64,000 bases of DNA from an uncultured Collinsella sp. (GTDB lineage: Bacteria; Actinomycetota; Coriobacteriia; Coriobacteriales; Coriobacteriaceae), in the NCBI GenBank assembly GCA_900544115.1, contig UQTW01000012.1, positions 5,168-69,167 on the forward strand, written 5' to 3'. A program made the translations under genes and the position numbers. Below, in pieces: positions 25,261 to 33,639 of this stretch (position 1 is the first letter of the stretch; the number at the start of each line of letters is the position of its first letter). The notes below the pieces were generated by a model, which saw only the letters and a list, made by a program, of their open reading frames with translations, was not told the origin of the DNA and searched no databases.

Positions 25261-25286
25261 GCTGCCCGCAACATCAAGTTGCTAGC

Positions 25287-25321
25287 AAAGGCCCGGATGC
25301 CATGGCACCCGGGCCTTTTTC
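25287..25321 (+). terminator. Strong terminator after rplX
   Basis: AAAGGCCCGG and CCGGGCCTTTTT flank a GCCATGGC loop stem. Confidence 0.9.
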
Positions 25322-26009
25322 TATCCCCACTCGATGGCTTCGGTTCTGCCGTCCTGTCATTCCGGTTGCATCCAGTTTTCGGTGCCGTCTCGAATCGAGT
25401 GCCTCCAGGTGACACCCTGTCGCGTTTCGTCGGCTTCGGGGACAAAAGTCGGGACAACTCCAAAAACTATTTTCGAACTCAGGGCTTTGAGTTTTTGTTT
25501 TTGTCCCAAAGGGCGCGGCGGGATGCCTTTGGAGGCTCGATAGCGCCGAAAACGCCCGTTTTGAAACTTAAATGCCTTTTCGCGTGCAAGCCGCCAGCTG
25601 CAATAGGAAGTGAATCAACGCAGGTGGCTTTCAAGCAGTTTGCAAAACTGCAGGTCGCAGGTCTTCATTGCCAGTAGGAGAAATGAGTAGTCTCAGGTGG
25701 CTTGCCCATGAGTTGACGAACGGGATTTGAGATTACGCTGACGTCCGGAAACGCTTCGAGCACGGCGTTACGTTTTTGGGGTTTGGGCGTAGCCCCTGCA
25801 CCCGCGAGCGCGGGCCTTAAGCCCGCCGAGAGGGTGACGCGTCGAAAACGAAGGGGAAAGAGAGAAGGGGCCGTCCCTATCATTCAGGTTGCGACCGAAG
25901 AAGACAAGGAGACCCCCTGAGCCTGAATGATGCCCCACAGACCGCGTCCGACCGAGCTCAAGCCGAGCTTTTCCTGACGTCCGCCTTCGCGAAGATGATG
26001 GCTGGATCG
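25322..26009. other. Gene-poor stretch with degenerate sequence
   Basis: No convincing gene. Reverse-strand reading gives phrases broken by several stops, consistent with an old remnant. Visible structures: GCGGGC/GCCCGC hairpin near 25817-25832, and a perfect 10-bp inverted repeat ATCATTCAGG (25879-25888) with CCTGAATGAT (25922-25931) enclosing 33 nt. Confidence 0.4.
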
Positions 26010-26516
26010 GCTATGGATTGGCAACACTTATTTGGACGATTCCGGGAGGGACGGCCCCGCCTCCCTGAACTCGACCGGCGACATGTAGCCCAGCGTCGAG
26101 TGGATCCTGAAGTTGTTGTACCAGTGCACGTAATCCAAGAGCTTGGCTCGGAGCTCGCGCGTCCCTCCTCGGTCCTTCGGAGTGGCCGACGATCTCCCCG
26201 TTGCAGAGGTCGACGAGCAGGCAGACGTAGTTCCACGACGCCCCGACGCGCACGCAGACCAAGTCGCTGCATATATGGGTGCACGGCGCCCTGCCGCCGA
26301 AGCCGCGCGCGACGACGTTCGACACGTCGGCCTCGTTGACCGCCCCGGGGTGCACCTTGAACCTCTTCCTGCCGTATGCGCCGGCCAGGCCGTTCTCCCT
26401 CATGATGCGGCAGACGCGGCGCCGGCTGACGGTAACGCCCGACCTCCCGGGCGACGCCTTGATCTTGCGCGATCCGTTCCGGCCCTTGCTGGCGGCGTGC
26501 GCCGCCGCGGCCGCCG
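26010..26516 (-). pseudogene. IS3-family transposase OrfB remnant
   Basis: Reverse-strand pieces of an IS3-type integrase. The first piece (from about 26516 to 26175) has VSRRRVCRIMRENGL, FKVHPGAVNEADVSNVVARG and THICSDLVCVRVGASWNYVC, which holds the first catalytic Asp. The second piece (about 26160-26010), in another frame, reads LLDYVHWYNNFRIHSTLGYM then SPVEFREAG, the family's C-terminal end. The middle, with the remaining DDE residues, is deleted and the N-terminus is missing, so it is inactive. It abuts the mtnN fragment directly. Confidence 0.75.
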
Positions 26517-26518
26517 TC

Positions 26519-26802
26519 GCCCCCGACATTAAGGTCCTCAAGGGCCGCGTCGTCTCCGGCGACCAGTTCGTCTCGCCCGCGGAACAGAAGGAGCGAATCC
26601 TCGCGACCTTCGGCGACCTGTGCTGCGAGATGGAGGGCTGCACCATCGCGCAGGCCGCTTATCTCAACGGCGTGCCCCTCGTCGTCGTGCGCGCCATCAG
26701 CGACAAGCCCTGCGCCGAGGGCCGGGTCGTGACTACAACACTTTCGAGAAGAAGGCCGCCTGCGACTGCGCCCGCATCGCCGCGCGCATGGTTAAGCTTT
26801 AG
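26519..26802 (+). pseudogene. mtnN: 5'-methylthioadenosine/S-adenosylhomocysteine nucleosidase, C-terminal fragment
   Basis: About 90 residues of the C-terminal half: SGDQFVSPAEQKERILATFG, EMEGCTIAQAAYLNGVP and VVVRAISDKPCAEG match the nucleosidase, including the catalytic-site EMEG and ISD. The N-terminal half is missing at the junction with the IS3 remnant. Near 26728 the frame shifts; the continuation YNTFEKKAACDCARIAARM lies in the neighbouring frame and stops at 26802. Two lesions make it a pseudogene. Confidence 0.8.
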
Positions 26803-26805
26803 GCC

Positions 26806-26860
26806 CTGCGCGCCGGGGCCCTTCTTTATGTTGGGACCCCGGCGCGCCGGGCCCTTTCCA
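26806..26860 (+). terminator. Terminator after the mtnN remnant
   Basis: GCGCGCCGGGG pairs with CCCCGGCGCGC around a 15-nt loop (about 26808-26847), then GGGCCCTTTCC. Probably the original mtnN terminator. Confidence 0.65.
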
Positions 26861-27028
26861 AAGCGAAGTGTCGAGCCGAAGTGTTGAGCGTCGGCCCTGA
26901 ATGTTCAATGGCCGTTGTTTTCTGCCCCTCAAGTGGTGGACTTTTCCTCGGAGCTGTTGATTCCCCCACGCGCCCCCTTCCGTTCTCTGTTCTCCCCTTA
27001 TACTCCTTGTACGAGGAGGTAAGAAGTC

Positions 27029-29770
27029 ATGGACAAGACCACACAGGACAGCTTGGCAAAGAAACCCGTCGACATGAGGGACAGGATTCTCGAGCATCTC
27101 GAGGCCCTCACCTCTGCCGTCTCGCTCGACGACCTTGCCCGTCTGTCCACCTCCGACATCGCCGAGACGCTCATCATCTCCAGGAGCCTGGCGAGCCAGT
27201 ACCTCAACGACCTTGTTCGCGCCGGTCTTGTGGTTAAGGTGGCGGGCAGGCCTGTCCGTTATTTTCATCGCCGCGCGTTCCAGAAGCGTTTTCAGGTAAA
27301 GCTCTCTGCAAGCGAGTACGCCTCGCTCGCCGACCTCATCCAAGCGACGGGAATCGCCGATCACCGCGACTTCGCGCGTGCCGTGGGCTTCGACATGAGC
27401 CTCAGCTCCGTTGTCGAGCAGTGCAAGGCTGCGGTTCAGTACCCTCCGTTTGGCCTGCCCATCCTCTTGAGCGGCGGCGTGGGTGTCGGTAAGTCTTTCC
27501 TTTCTCGCCTTGTGTACGAGTACGGCAAGAACCAGGGCTTGCTGTCCCGCGACTCCTCCTATGTGCGCATCGACTGCGCCGGGGTCCCGGACGCCGCCTC
27601 GTTCAACGGGCTTCTTGACGAGTCGATCGCGAAAGCGCGCGGGGGTGTGGTCTTTGTCAACGGCATCGAGGCACTCTCTCCCTCTGCGATGGAGCACTGC
27701 CTTGCGACGGCCCTCGGGCTCGATGCCTCCCAGGATGCGCCGCGCGCTCGCCTCGTTCTTTCGACGACGCTTTCCGCCGATGACCTGAAGGTTTCCTCGG
27801 CCTACAGCAAAATGCCCATCTGTGCCCGCGTCCCCTCACTCAAGGAGCGGACCCCCGAGGAGCGCGAGGATCTCATCTTGAGCTTCCTGCGCAGCGAGGG
27901 GTGCCGAACCGGTTCTGATGTGAAGATCAGCCGCGGCGCATACCGTTGCCTCGTGAACGCGGACTTTTCCGATAACATCGCCGGCTTGCGCGCCTGCGTG
28001 ACGAACTGCTGCGCCAAAGCGTTCCTCAATCGCGAGGGCGACTACGTCGTCGTTCGCCCGTATCTTCTTCCCAGCGGGCTCCTCTCCTCCGCGCAGATCG
28101 ATCAACAGCCCGACGATGGCGTTCTGATCGACGCGTCTCTGGATGTCGCCGAGAGCACAGGGCCGGTCGAGCAGGCGCTCGATGCCCTGTGCTCCCTCGA
28201 TGAGCGATTCTGCGCCGGGGAGCTCTCTGTCTCCGAGCTTGTCTCGCAAGCTGTCTCCGCTGTGCGCGGCGTTGAGGATCACTTGATTTTCGACCACGGC
28301 GTCGCCTCCTCGAGGTCGCGCGCCTTCGAGCGCGTCGTGGGCGCGGTCCTTGCCGACGCAGGCTCTTCTTATGGCATCGAGCTTTCGAGGAAGGTCGCTT
28401 TTCTACTGGCCCAGGAGATTTGCCTGCAGTTGTGGCCGGGTATCGGCCTGGCTAAGCGAAAGTCTGCCTGTGCGGAGCAAATCTCCCATCTCCTCGGTGC
28501 CGTGACCTCCGAATTGCCGTTTGCCTCGAGTGTCTCCGATCAGGTCGCCGCAGACGTGGAAGGGGCGCTGGGAATCTCGCTCGATCACTTCACGAAGACG
28601 CTTCTGACGCTGTGCGTCGCATCGGAGTCTCGCGATGCGAAGGCCCTTCGGACGCTCTGCGTCATCTTGTCCCACGGCTACTCAACGGCGACGAGCATCG
28701 CCGACGCGGCGAACCGTATGCTCGGCATGCATGTGTACGAGGCTGTCGACATGCCCTACGACCAGCAGCTGAAGGACATCGTCGGTCCGCTCCAGCGCCT
28801 CGTCGACCGCCATTCCTACTGCACCGGGGTCGTGTTCCTCGTCGACATGGGCTCCTTGGAGGAGGCCTATAAGGCCCTCGAGAACGTTACCGACTCCACT
28901 ATCGGCGTGGTGAACAACGTCTCTACCGGTCTTGCGCTCGAGATCGGGGTCGGGCTGCTCGGCGGCAAGTCCATCGCCGAGGTTCTTGGCGATGCGACCG
29001 CCGCGTGCGTGACGCACTGCAAGATGATCGAGCGCGTCAACCGTGAGGACGCCATCGTCTTCTGCTCCGAGTCCGGGGTCGACGCCGCGGAGAGGATACG
29101 CCAGCTCGTCTCGCAGAGCCTCCCGCGCACCATAGGCGCGCGCCTGCTCACGAGGCCCTTCAAGCAGCTCGTCGCGAACGGGTCGAACGACGCCGTTTTC
29201 TCCGAGCACCGCGTCTGTGCCGTCATCGGCACGGGAGACCCCGGGGTCGCCTCCGTCCCCTTCGTCGCCCTCGAGGACATCATGTCGACGGCGTCCGCCT
29301 CTAAGGTTGATGCCGTGTTCGGCAGGTGGCTTGACGCTTCCGAGCTCTCTTCTTTCCACGAGAAGCTGCTCTCGAACATGACGCTGCAGAACGTCATCCG
29401 CTCCATCACCATCCTCGACCCGGAGCGGCTATTCCATGAGATCGAGAGCGCCGTGCACGAGCTTCAGCGCAGGACAGGCGAGAAGATCGGCAGTAACGCC
29501 ATCATTGGGCTCTACGTTCACCTCTGCTGTCTCGTCGAGCGCCTTGTTACCAGAAACCCCATTGAGACCTACGTTGGCCAGGACCGCTTCGAGGAGGAAC
29601 GCGCCGATTTCATCGAGTCCTTCAGGCAGAGCTTCTCGAGCATCTCGACGCGCTATCGCGTAGAGGTTCCCGTAAGCGAGATCGCATATGTCTTCGACTA
29701 CATAAGCGTGAGCGCCGCCCCGGCGCGAGAAGAGCGCCTCGGCTCCTCGGACCTCCTGCTCGACGAGTGA
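27029..29770 (+). CDS. LevR-like PTS regulator with degenerate AAA+ domain
   Basis: A 913-aa regulator. Order: N-terminal winged helix (about 15-85, SRSLASQYLNDLVRAGLVV); AAA+ domain (about 110-340) with Walker A GGVGVGKS; PRD1 (about 390-520); EIIA-Man-like domain with candidate phospho-His in LSHGYSTATS (about 550); second PRD (about 790-900, GLYVHLCCLVERLV). LevR/ManR proteins activate sigma-54 promoters of Man-type PTS operons, and such an operon follows. Odd: the GAFTGA loop that contacts sigma-54 is absent, with only about 20 residues between RIDCAGVP and the Walker B region, and Walker B reads VVFVNGIEAL without the Asp-Glu pair. ATG after ACGAGGAGG. Confidence 0.88.
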   Translation: MDKTTQDSLAKKPVDMRDRILEHLEALTSAVSLDDLARLSTSDIAETLIISRSLASQYLNDLVRAGLVVKVAGRPVRYFHRRAFQKRFQVKLSASEYASLADLIQATGIADHRDFARAVGFDMSLSSVVEQCKAAVQYPPFGLPILLSGGVGVGKSFLSRLVYEYGKNQGLLSRDSSYVRIDCAGVPDAASFNGLLDESIAKARGGVVFVNGIEALSPSAMEHCLATALGLDASQDAPRARLVLSTTLSADDLKVSSAYSKMPICARVPSLKERTPEEREDLILSFLRSEGCRTGSDVKISRGAYRCLVNADFSDNIAGLRACVTNCCAKAFLNREGDYVVVRPYLLPSGLLSSAQIDQQPDDGVLIDASLDVAESTGPVEQALDALCSLDERFCAGELSVSELVSQAVSAVRGVEDHLIFDHGVASSRSRAFERVVGAVLADAGSSYGIELSRKVAFLLAQEICLQLWPGIGLAKRKSACAEQISHLLGAVTSELPFASSVSDQVAADVEGALGISLDHFTKTLLTLCVASESRDAKALRTLCVILSHGYSTATSIADAANRMLGMHVYEAVDMPYDQQLKDIVGPLQRLVDRHSYCTGVVFLVDMGSLEEAYKALENVTDSTIGVVNNVSTGLALEIGVGLLGGKSIAEVLGDATAACVTHCKMIERVNREDAIVFCSESGVDAAERIRQLVSQSLPRTIGARLLTRPFKQLVANGSNDAVFSEHRVCAVIGTGDPGVASVPFVALEDIMSTASASKVDAVFGRWLDASELSSFHEKLLSNMTLQNVIRSITILDPERLFHEIESAVHELQRRTGEKIGSNAIIGLYVHLCCLVERLVTRNPIETYVGQDRFEEERADFIESFRQSFSSISTRYRVEVPVSEIAYVFDYISVSAAPAREERLGSSDLLLDE

Positions 29771-29829
29771 CCTTCCCCGCGCCGCCGCAAGCTGACCGCG
29801 CGTCCTCAATAATCCGATAACCCCTTGCC

Positions 29830-29852
29830 CGGCGCGAATCCGGATAGCGCCG
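29830..29852 (+). promoter_or_regulatory. Inverted repeat before the PTS operon
   Basis: CGGCGC and GCGCCG flank 11 nt, about 40 nt upstream of the EIIB start. No -24/-12 sigma-54 promoter (TGGCAC-N5-TTGC) was found in the 123-nt gap. Confidence 0.35.
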
Positions 29853-29893
29853 AGGCAGTACCGAACGTAAAACTTCATTTGATAGGAGCAAAC

Positions 29894-30367
29894 ATGAGTG
29901 TTGTTATGGCACGAATCGACAATCGCCTGCTTCACGGCATCATCGTGACGCAGTGGGCCCCGGTGTCGGGCGCGACCCGAGTCATGGTCATCGACGACAA
30001 GGTCGCCGGCGACGAGGTCCTGAAGTCCACCATGAGGATGGCGCGCCCCGCGGGCATGGCCGTCTCGATCATCTCCGAGCAGACCGCGCTCAAGAACTTC
30101 GCGGCGGGCAAGTACGACCGCGAGAAGGTCTTTGTCATCGCCAAGGAGCCCGAGACGATCCTTCACCTGGTCGAGTCGGGCATCGAGCTCCCGTCGCTGA
30201 TCGTCGGCGGCTCTCTTGTCAAGGAGGGCGGCGTCCAGCTCACCCAGCGCGCCTATGCCTCCGCCGAGAACGTCCAGAGCTACAAGGCGCTCATCGCCCG
30301 CGGCGTCAAGGTGACGGCACAGTTCGTGCCCGCCGACAAGCCCGTCTCCGTCGCCGACCTCATCTAA
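29894..30367 (+). CDS. PTS EIIB component, mannose/fructose/sorbose family
   Basis: A 157-aa cytoplasmic phosphocarrier. The phosphorylation site is in ARIDNRLLHGIIVTQW (His near residue 14). It receives phosphate from the separately encoded EIIA and passes it to sugar entering through EIIC/EIID. ATG at 29894 follows ATAGGAGC. The upstream in-frame extension is rejected for lack of similarity. Confidence 0.93.
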   Translation: MSVVMARIDNRLLHGIIVTQWAPVSGATRVMVIDDKVAGDEVLKSTMRMARPAGMAVSIISEQTALKNFAAGKYDREKVFVIAKEPETILHLVESGIELPSLIVGGSLVKEGGVQLTQRAYASAENVQSYKALIARGVKVTAQFVPADKPVSVADLI

Positions 30368-30376
30368 GGAGGGATC

Positions 30377-31162
30377 ATGGTCAACTTCACTATCCTGCAG
30401 GTCGTCCTTTTGACCCTGCTGGCCTTCATCAAGCACGTGGACTACTACGGCATCCCGATGATCTTCGTCAACTATGCCGTCTTCTGGGGCCTTATCACCG
30501 GTGTCGTCATGGGCGACTGGCAGACCGGTCTCGTCATCGGCGGCACCATCCAGCTCATGCAGCTCGGCGTCGCGGGCTTCGGCGGCTCGTCGATTCCCGA
30601 CTACGGCACGATGGCCATCATCGCCACAGCCTACGGCGTGACCCTGGGCGCGGACACGGGCCTCGCCATCGGCCTGCCGGTCGGCATGCTCGGCATCCAG
30701 CTCGACGTCATCGTCAAGATCCTCAACGGCTTCGTCGTCGAGAAGTCCCAGAAGTTCTGCGACGAGGGCAAGTTCAAGCAGATGAACGCCATCCTGTGGG
30801 TCTGCCCCGTGCTCTTCGGCCTGTGCGCCGCCCTGCCCGTCTTTGTCTCCGTGACCCTCGGCCAGCCCGCCGTCAACTGGCTCCTCGAGGTTATGCCCCA
30901 GTGGTTCCTTTCCGGCCTCACCCTCGCCGGCAAGATGCTCCCGGCCGTCGGAATCGCGATGCTGCTGCGTTACATGCCCACCGGCAAGTACTTCCAGTAC
31001 CTGCTCGCCGGCTTCTTCCTCTCGGCCTTCCTGAACGTGCCCATCATCGGCGCCGCCATCGTCGGCTTTGCCCTCGCGATCGCGTTCTACCAGCGCGCCG
31101 AGAGGGACACCGAGCTCGCCGCCCACGCTTCCGCAGACGCCTTCATCGGAGAGGATGAGTAA
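30377..31162 (+). CDS. PTS EIIC component, mannose/fructose/sorbose family
   Basis: A 261-aa integral membrane protein forming the sugar channel with EIID. Hydrophobic helices run throughout; family segments include GVVMGDWQTGLVIGGTIQLM and the following GVAGFGGSSIPDY. An AAGGAGG site lies 9 nt after EIIB. Confidence 0.93.
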   Translation: MVNFTILQVVLLTLLAFIKHVDYYGIPMIFVNYAVFWGLITGVVMGDWQTGLVIGGTIQLMQLGVAGFGGSSIPDYGTMAIIATAYGVTLGADTGLAIGLPVGMLGIQLDVIVKILNGFVVEKSQKFCDEGKFKQMNAILWVCPVLFGLCAALPVFVSVTLGQPAVNWLLEVMPQWFLSGLTLAGKMLPAVGIAMLLRYMPTGKYFQYLLAGFFLSAFLNVPIIGAAIVGFALAIAFYQRAERDTELAAHASADAFIGEDE

Positions 31163-31164
31163 CC

Positions 31165-31998
31165 ATGGAAAACGAGAACATCACCGCCGTCGCCAAGGGC
31201 AAGCCCTCCGGCTACAAGGTCACCAAGAAGGACCTGCGCAACGCGAACTGGCGCTGGCTCATGAGCGTGTGCACCTTCAACTACCAGACCCAGCAGGGCG
31301 CCTCAGTCGCCTACGCCCTCTCGCCGGTCCTGAGGAAGATCTACACGAACGACGAGGACTATAAGCAAGCGCTCAACAACCACTTCCGCTACTACAACAC
31401 CCAGCCTTGGCTCGCCGCCATCATCCTTGGCGCCTGCGTGGCCATGGAGGAGCGCGACGGCCTAGCGGCGGCGGACGCCGTCCAAGACCTGAAGATCGGC
31501 ACCATGGGACCGCTCGCCGGCGTCGGCGACTCCCTGCTCATGACCATGATCCCGACCATCATGGGCTCCATCGCCGCCTACATGGCCATCGAGGGCAACC
31601 CCGTGGGAGCCGGCATCTGGTTCGCGCTCATCCTGGCCATCTTCTGGGTCCGCATGCACGCCCTCGAGTTCGGCTACAAGCAGGGCGTGAAGCTCGTCAC
31701 CGACTTCAGCGAGAAGCTTCCCAACCTCACTGCCGCCGCCTCCGTGCTCGGCCTCACCGTGGTCGGCTGCCTCATCGCCTCGGTCATCGGCGTCACCTGC
31801 CCGATTAGCTTCAGCTTCGGCGACGTCGCGATGGAGATCCAGCCGCTGCTCGACAAGATCCTGCCTGCCATGATCCCCGCCGCCATCACGGGAAGCGCGT
31901 ATTACCTTCTTACCAAGAAGAACGCGAGCATGACGGCCCTCATCCTCGTGGTGATTGTCCTCGCGATGGTCGCCTCCGCCGCCGGCATCCTCGCTTAG
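31165..31998 (+). CDS. PTS EIID component, mannose/fructose/sorbose family
   Basis: A 277-aa membrane partner of EIIC. Seen: FNYQTQQGASVAYALSPVL, the HFRYYNTQPWLAAIILG segment and the hallmark IGTMGPLAGVGDSLL, with C-terminal helices. It starts 2 nt after EIIC, indicating coupling. Confidence 0.94.
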   Translation: MENENITAVAKGKPSGYKVTKKDLRNANWRWLMSVCTFNYQTQQGASVAYALSPVLRKIYTNDEDYKQALNNHFRYYNTQPWLAAIILGACVAMEERDGLAAADAVQDLKIGTMGPLAGVGDSLLMTMIPTIMGSIAAYMAIEGNPVGAGIWFALILAIFWVRMHALEFGYKQGVKLVTDFSEKLPNLTAAASVLGLTVVGCLIASVIGVTCPISFSFGDVAMEIQPLLDKILPAMIPAAITGSAYYLLTKKNASMTALILVVIVLAMVASAAGILA

Positions 31999-32024
31999 CT
32001 TCGACCCAAGAGATTGGTGAATCA

Positions 32025-32423
32025 ATGAGAAAGATAGTTGTGGCGAGCCATTCCCTTCTCGCCCAGGGCTTCAAGGACACCCTCGAGTTCCTTACGGGTA
32101 AGGGCGACGCCGTCAACGCCGTGTGCGCCTACGTGAACGACAACGGCGAGGGGCTCGACGCGGCGGTCGAGGCGGCTCTTTCGGGCACTGACGAGGTCGT
32201 CGTCCTTACCGACGCGTTCGGCGGCAGCGTGAACCAGCGCTTCTCCCGCTTCGCCTCCGACCGGATCCACGTGATCGCGGGTGTCAACCTCCCGCTCGCC
32301 ATGACGGTCGCGCTCGCGCGCCCCGACGAGAAGCTCGACTTCGATGCCCTCGTCAACGAGGCGCGCCAGCAGATCATCTACGTGAACGGTGTCAGTTCTG
32401 CCGAGTGCGACGACGACGAATAG
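32025..32423 (+). CDS. PTS EIIA component, mannose/fructose/sorbose family
   Basis: A 132-aa protein with the phospho-His in VVASHSLLAQGF (His9). It takes phosphate from HPr and should also be able to signal to the LevR-like regulator. Normal length; the C-terminus is acidic (ECDDDE). Confidence 0.9.
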   Translation: MRKIVVASHSLLAQGFKDTLEFLTGKGDAVNAVCAYVNDNGEGLDAAVEAALSGTDEVVVLTDAFGGSVNQRFSRFASDRIHVIAGVNLPLAMTVALARPDEKLDFDALVNEARQQIIYVNGVSSAECDDDE

Positions 32424-32435
32424 AGGAGGTCGACG

Positions 32436-33560
32436 ATGAGAGAGTTCCTTAAGGACGTGTGGATGCACGGCGGTGAGGAAAGCCGCGCCATCACCCCCGA
32501 GAACATCACGGGCGAGAAGGGCCGCGCCGCCATGTCGGCCAGCCACCTCGGCGTCGGCCGCAAGGGCTCGTGCTGCGTGCCCCTTGAGTCCGGCGAGACC
32601 ATCACGCTCGCGGACATCGAGGGCCCCGGCATCATCCGCCACATCTGGATGACCGTCCCCGACAAGACCGCCGCCGGCAGCTTCGTCATGCGCGACCTCG
32701 TGCTGCGCTTCTACTGGGACGACGAGGAGACCCCCTCGGTCGAGTGCCCTGTCGGCGACTTCTTCTGTAACGGCTTCGGTGAGCGCGCCATTGTCAACTC
32801 AATGCCCATCTGCGTGAACCCGACGGGCGGCATGAACTGCTACTTCGAGATGCCCTTCAGGAAGCACGCCAAGGTCACGCTTACGAGCGAGCACCCCGGG
32901 TTCATTAAGTACATCTTCTACACGTTCAACTACGCGCTCACCGACGTGCCGGACGACGCCATGTACTTCCACGCTCGCTTTAACCGCGAGCGCAGCACCC
33001 GCAGGGGCGTCGACTACACCGTGCTCGACGGCGTGCGCGGCAAGGGCTACTACGTCGGCACCTACATGGCCCTGTGCGCCCTGGAGCGCTATTGGTGGGG
33101 CGAGGGCGAGATGAAGTTCTTCCTCGACGGCGACGAGGAGTTCCCCACGGTCACCTCGACGGGAGCCGAGGACTACTTCGGCGGTGCCTGGGCCTTTCTC
33201 GACAGGCCGCCCCACGCGCTGCCCGAGGCGCAGTGCTTCAACACGCTGTTCGCCGGCTACCCGTACCGCTCGACGCGCGACGCCACGCGCGACCGCTTCA
33301 GCGCGGGCAAGCCGAACCCGAACCCGATGCTCGCGACCAACGACGACGCGCTGCCCAGGCACGGTCTCTACAGGTGGCACCTTCCCGACCCGATCTCGTT
33401 CAAGGAGGACCTGCGCGTGACATTCCAGGACCTCGGCAACGACGACATCAAGCTCTACGAGCGCGAGGACGACATCTCCACCGTCGCCTACTGGTACCAA
33501 AGCGAGCCGCACGCCGTGCTCGCCCCGTTTGCCGCAAGGCAGGACCGCGTGCCCAGGTAG
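32436..33560 (+). CDS. GH172-type (DUF2961) glycoside hydrolase
   Basis: A 374-aa cytoplasmic enzyme (no signal peptide) of the DUF2961 family. Seen: GPGIIRHIWMTV, VECPVGDFFCNGFG, GGMNCYFEMPFRKHAKV, then DGDEEFPTVTSTGAEDYFGG with conserved acidic residues. Characterised GH172 members are alpha-D-fructofuranosidases/difructose anhydride I hydrolases or alpha-D-arabinofuranosidases. Its place between a Man-type PTS and a fructokinase-like ROK protein favours a fructose-containing substrate; this is inference. It follows EIIA by 12 nt with an AGGAGG site. Confidence 0.8.
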   Translation: MREFLKDVWMHGGEESRAITPENITGEKGRAAMSASHLGVGRKGSCCVPLESGETITLADIEGPGIIRHIWMTVPDKTAAGSFVMRDLVLRFYWDDEETPSVECPVGDFFCNGFGERAIVNSMPICVNPTGGMNCYFEMPFRKHAKVTLTSEHPGFIKYIFYTFNYALTDVPDDAMYFHARFNRERSTRRGVDYTVLDGVRGKGYYVGTYMALCALERYWWGEGEMKFFLDGDEEFPTVTSTGAEDYFGGAWAFLDRPPHALPEAQCFNTLFAGYPYRSTRDATRDRFSAGKPNPNPMLATNDDALPRHGLYRWHLPDPISFKEDLRVTFQDLGNDDIKLYEREDDISTVAYWYQSEPHAVLAPFAARQDRVPR

Positions 33561-33587
33561 GGTCGCCTCGAAACATGCCAACGTTAT

Positions 33588-33626
33588 GGGCGCCCGCGGT
33601 TGACCATGGCTGCGGGCGCCCCTTTG
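33588..33626 (+). terminator. Hairpin between the hydrolase and the kinase (attenuator-like)
   Basis: GGGCGCCCGC pairs with GCGGGCGCCC, followed by CTTTG only. The short T-run suggests partial termination, with some readthrough into the kinase. Confidence 0.55.
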
Positions 33627-33639
33627 CAAGGAGGATCAC

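Noticed and set aside
25279..25677. 132-residue + frame after rplX
   Set aside because: It starts inside the terminator, has no ribosome site and no protein-like pattern.
26143..26532. + strand frame across the IS3 remnant
   Set aside because: Shadow of the reverse-strand transposase pieces.
29771..29893. Sigma-54 promoter for the PTS operon
   Set aside because: No TGGCAC-N5-TTGC match in the gap, and the regulator lacks GAFTGA.
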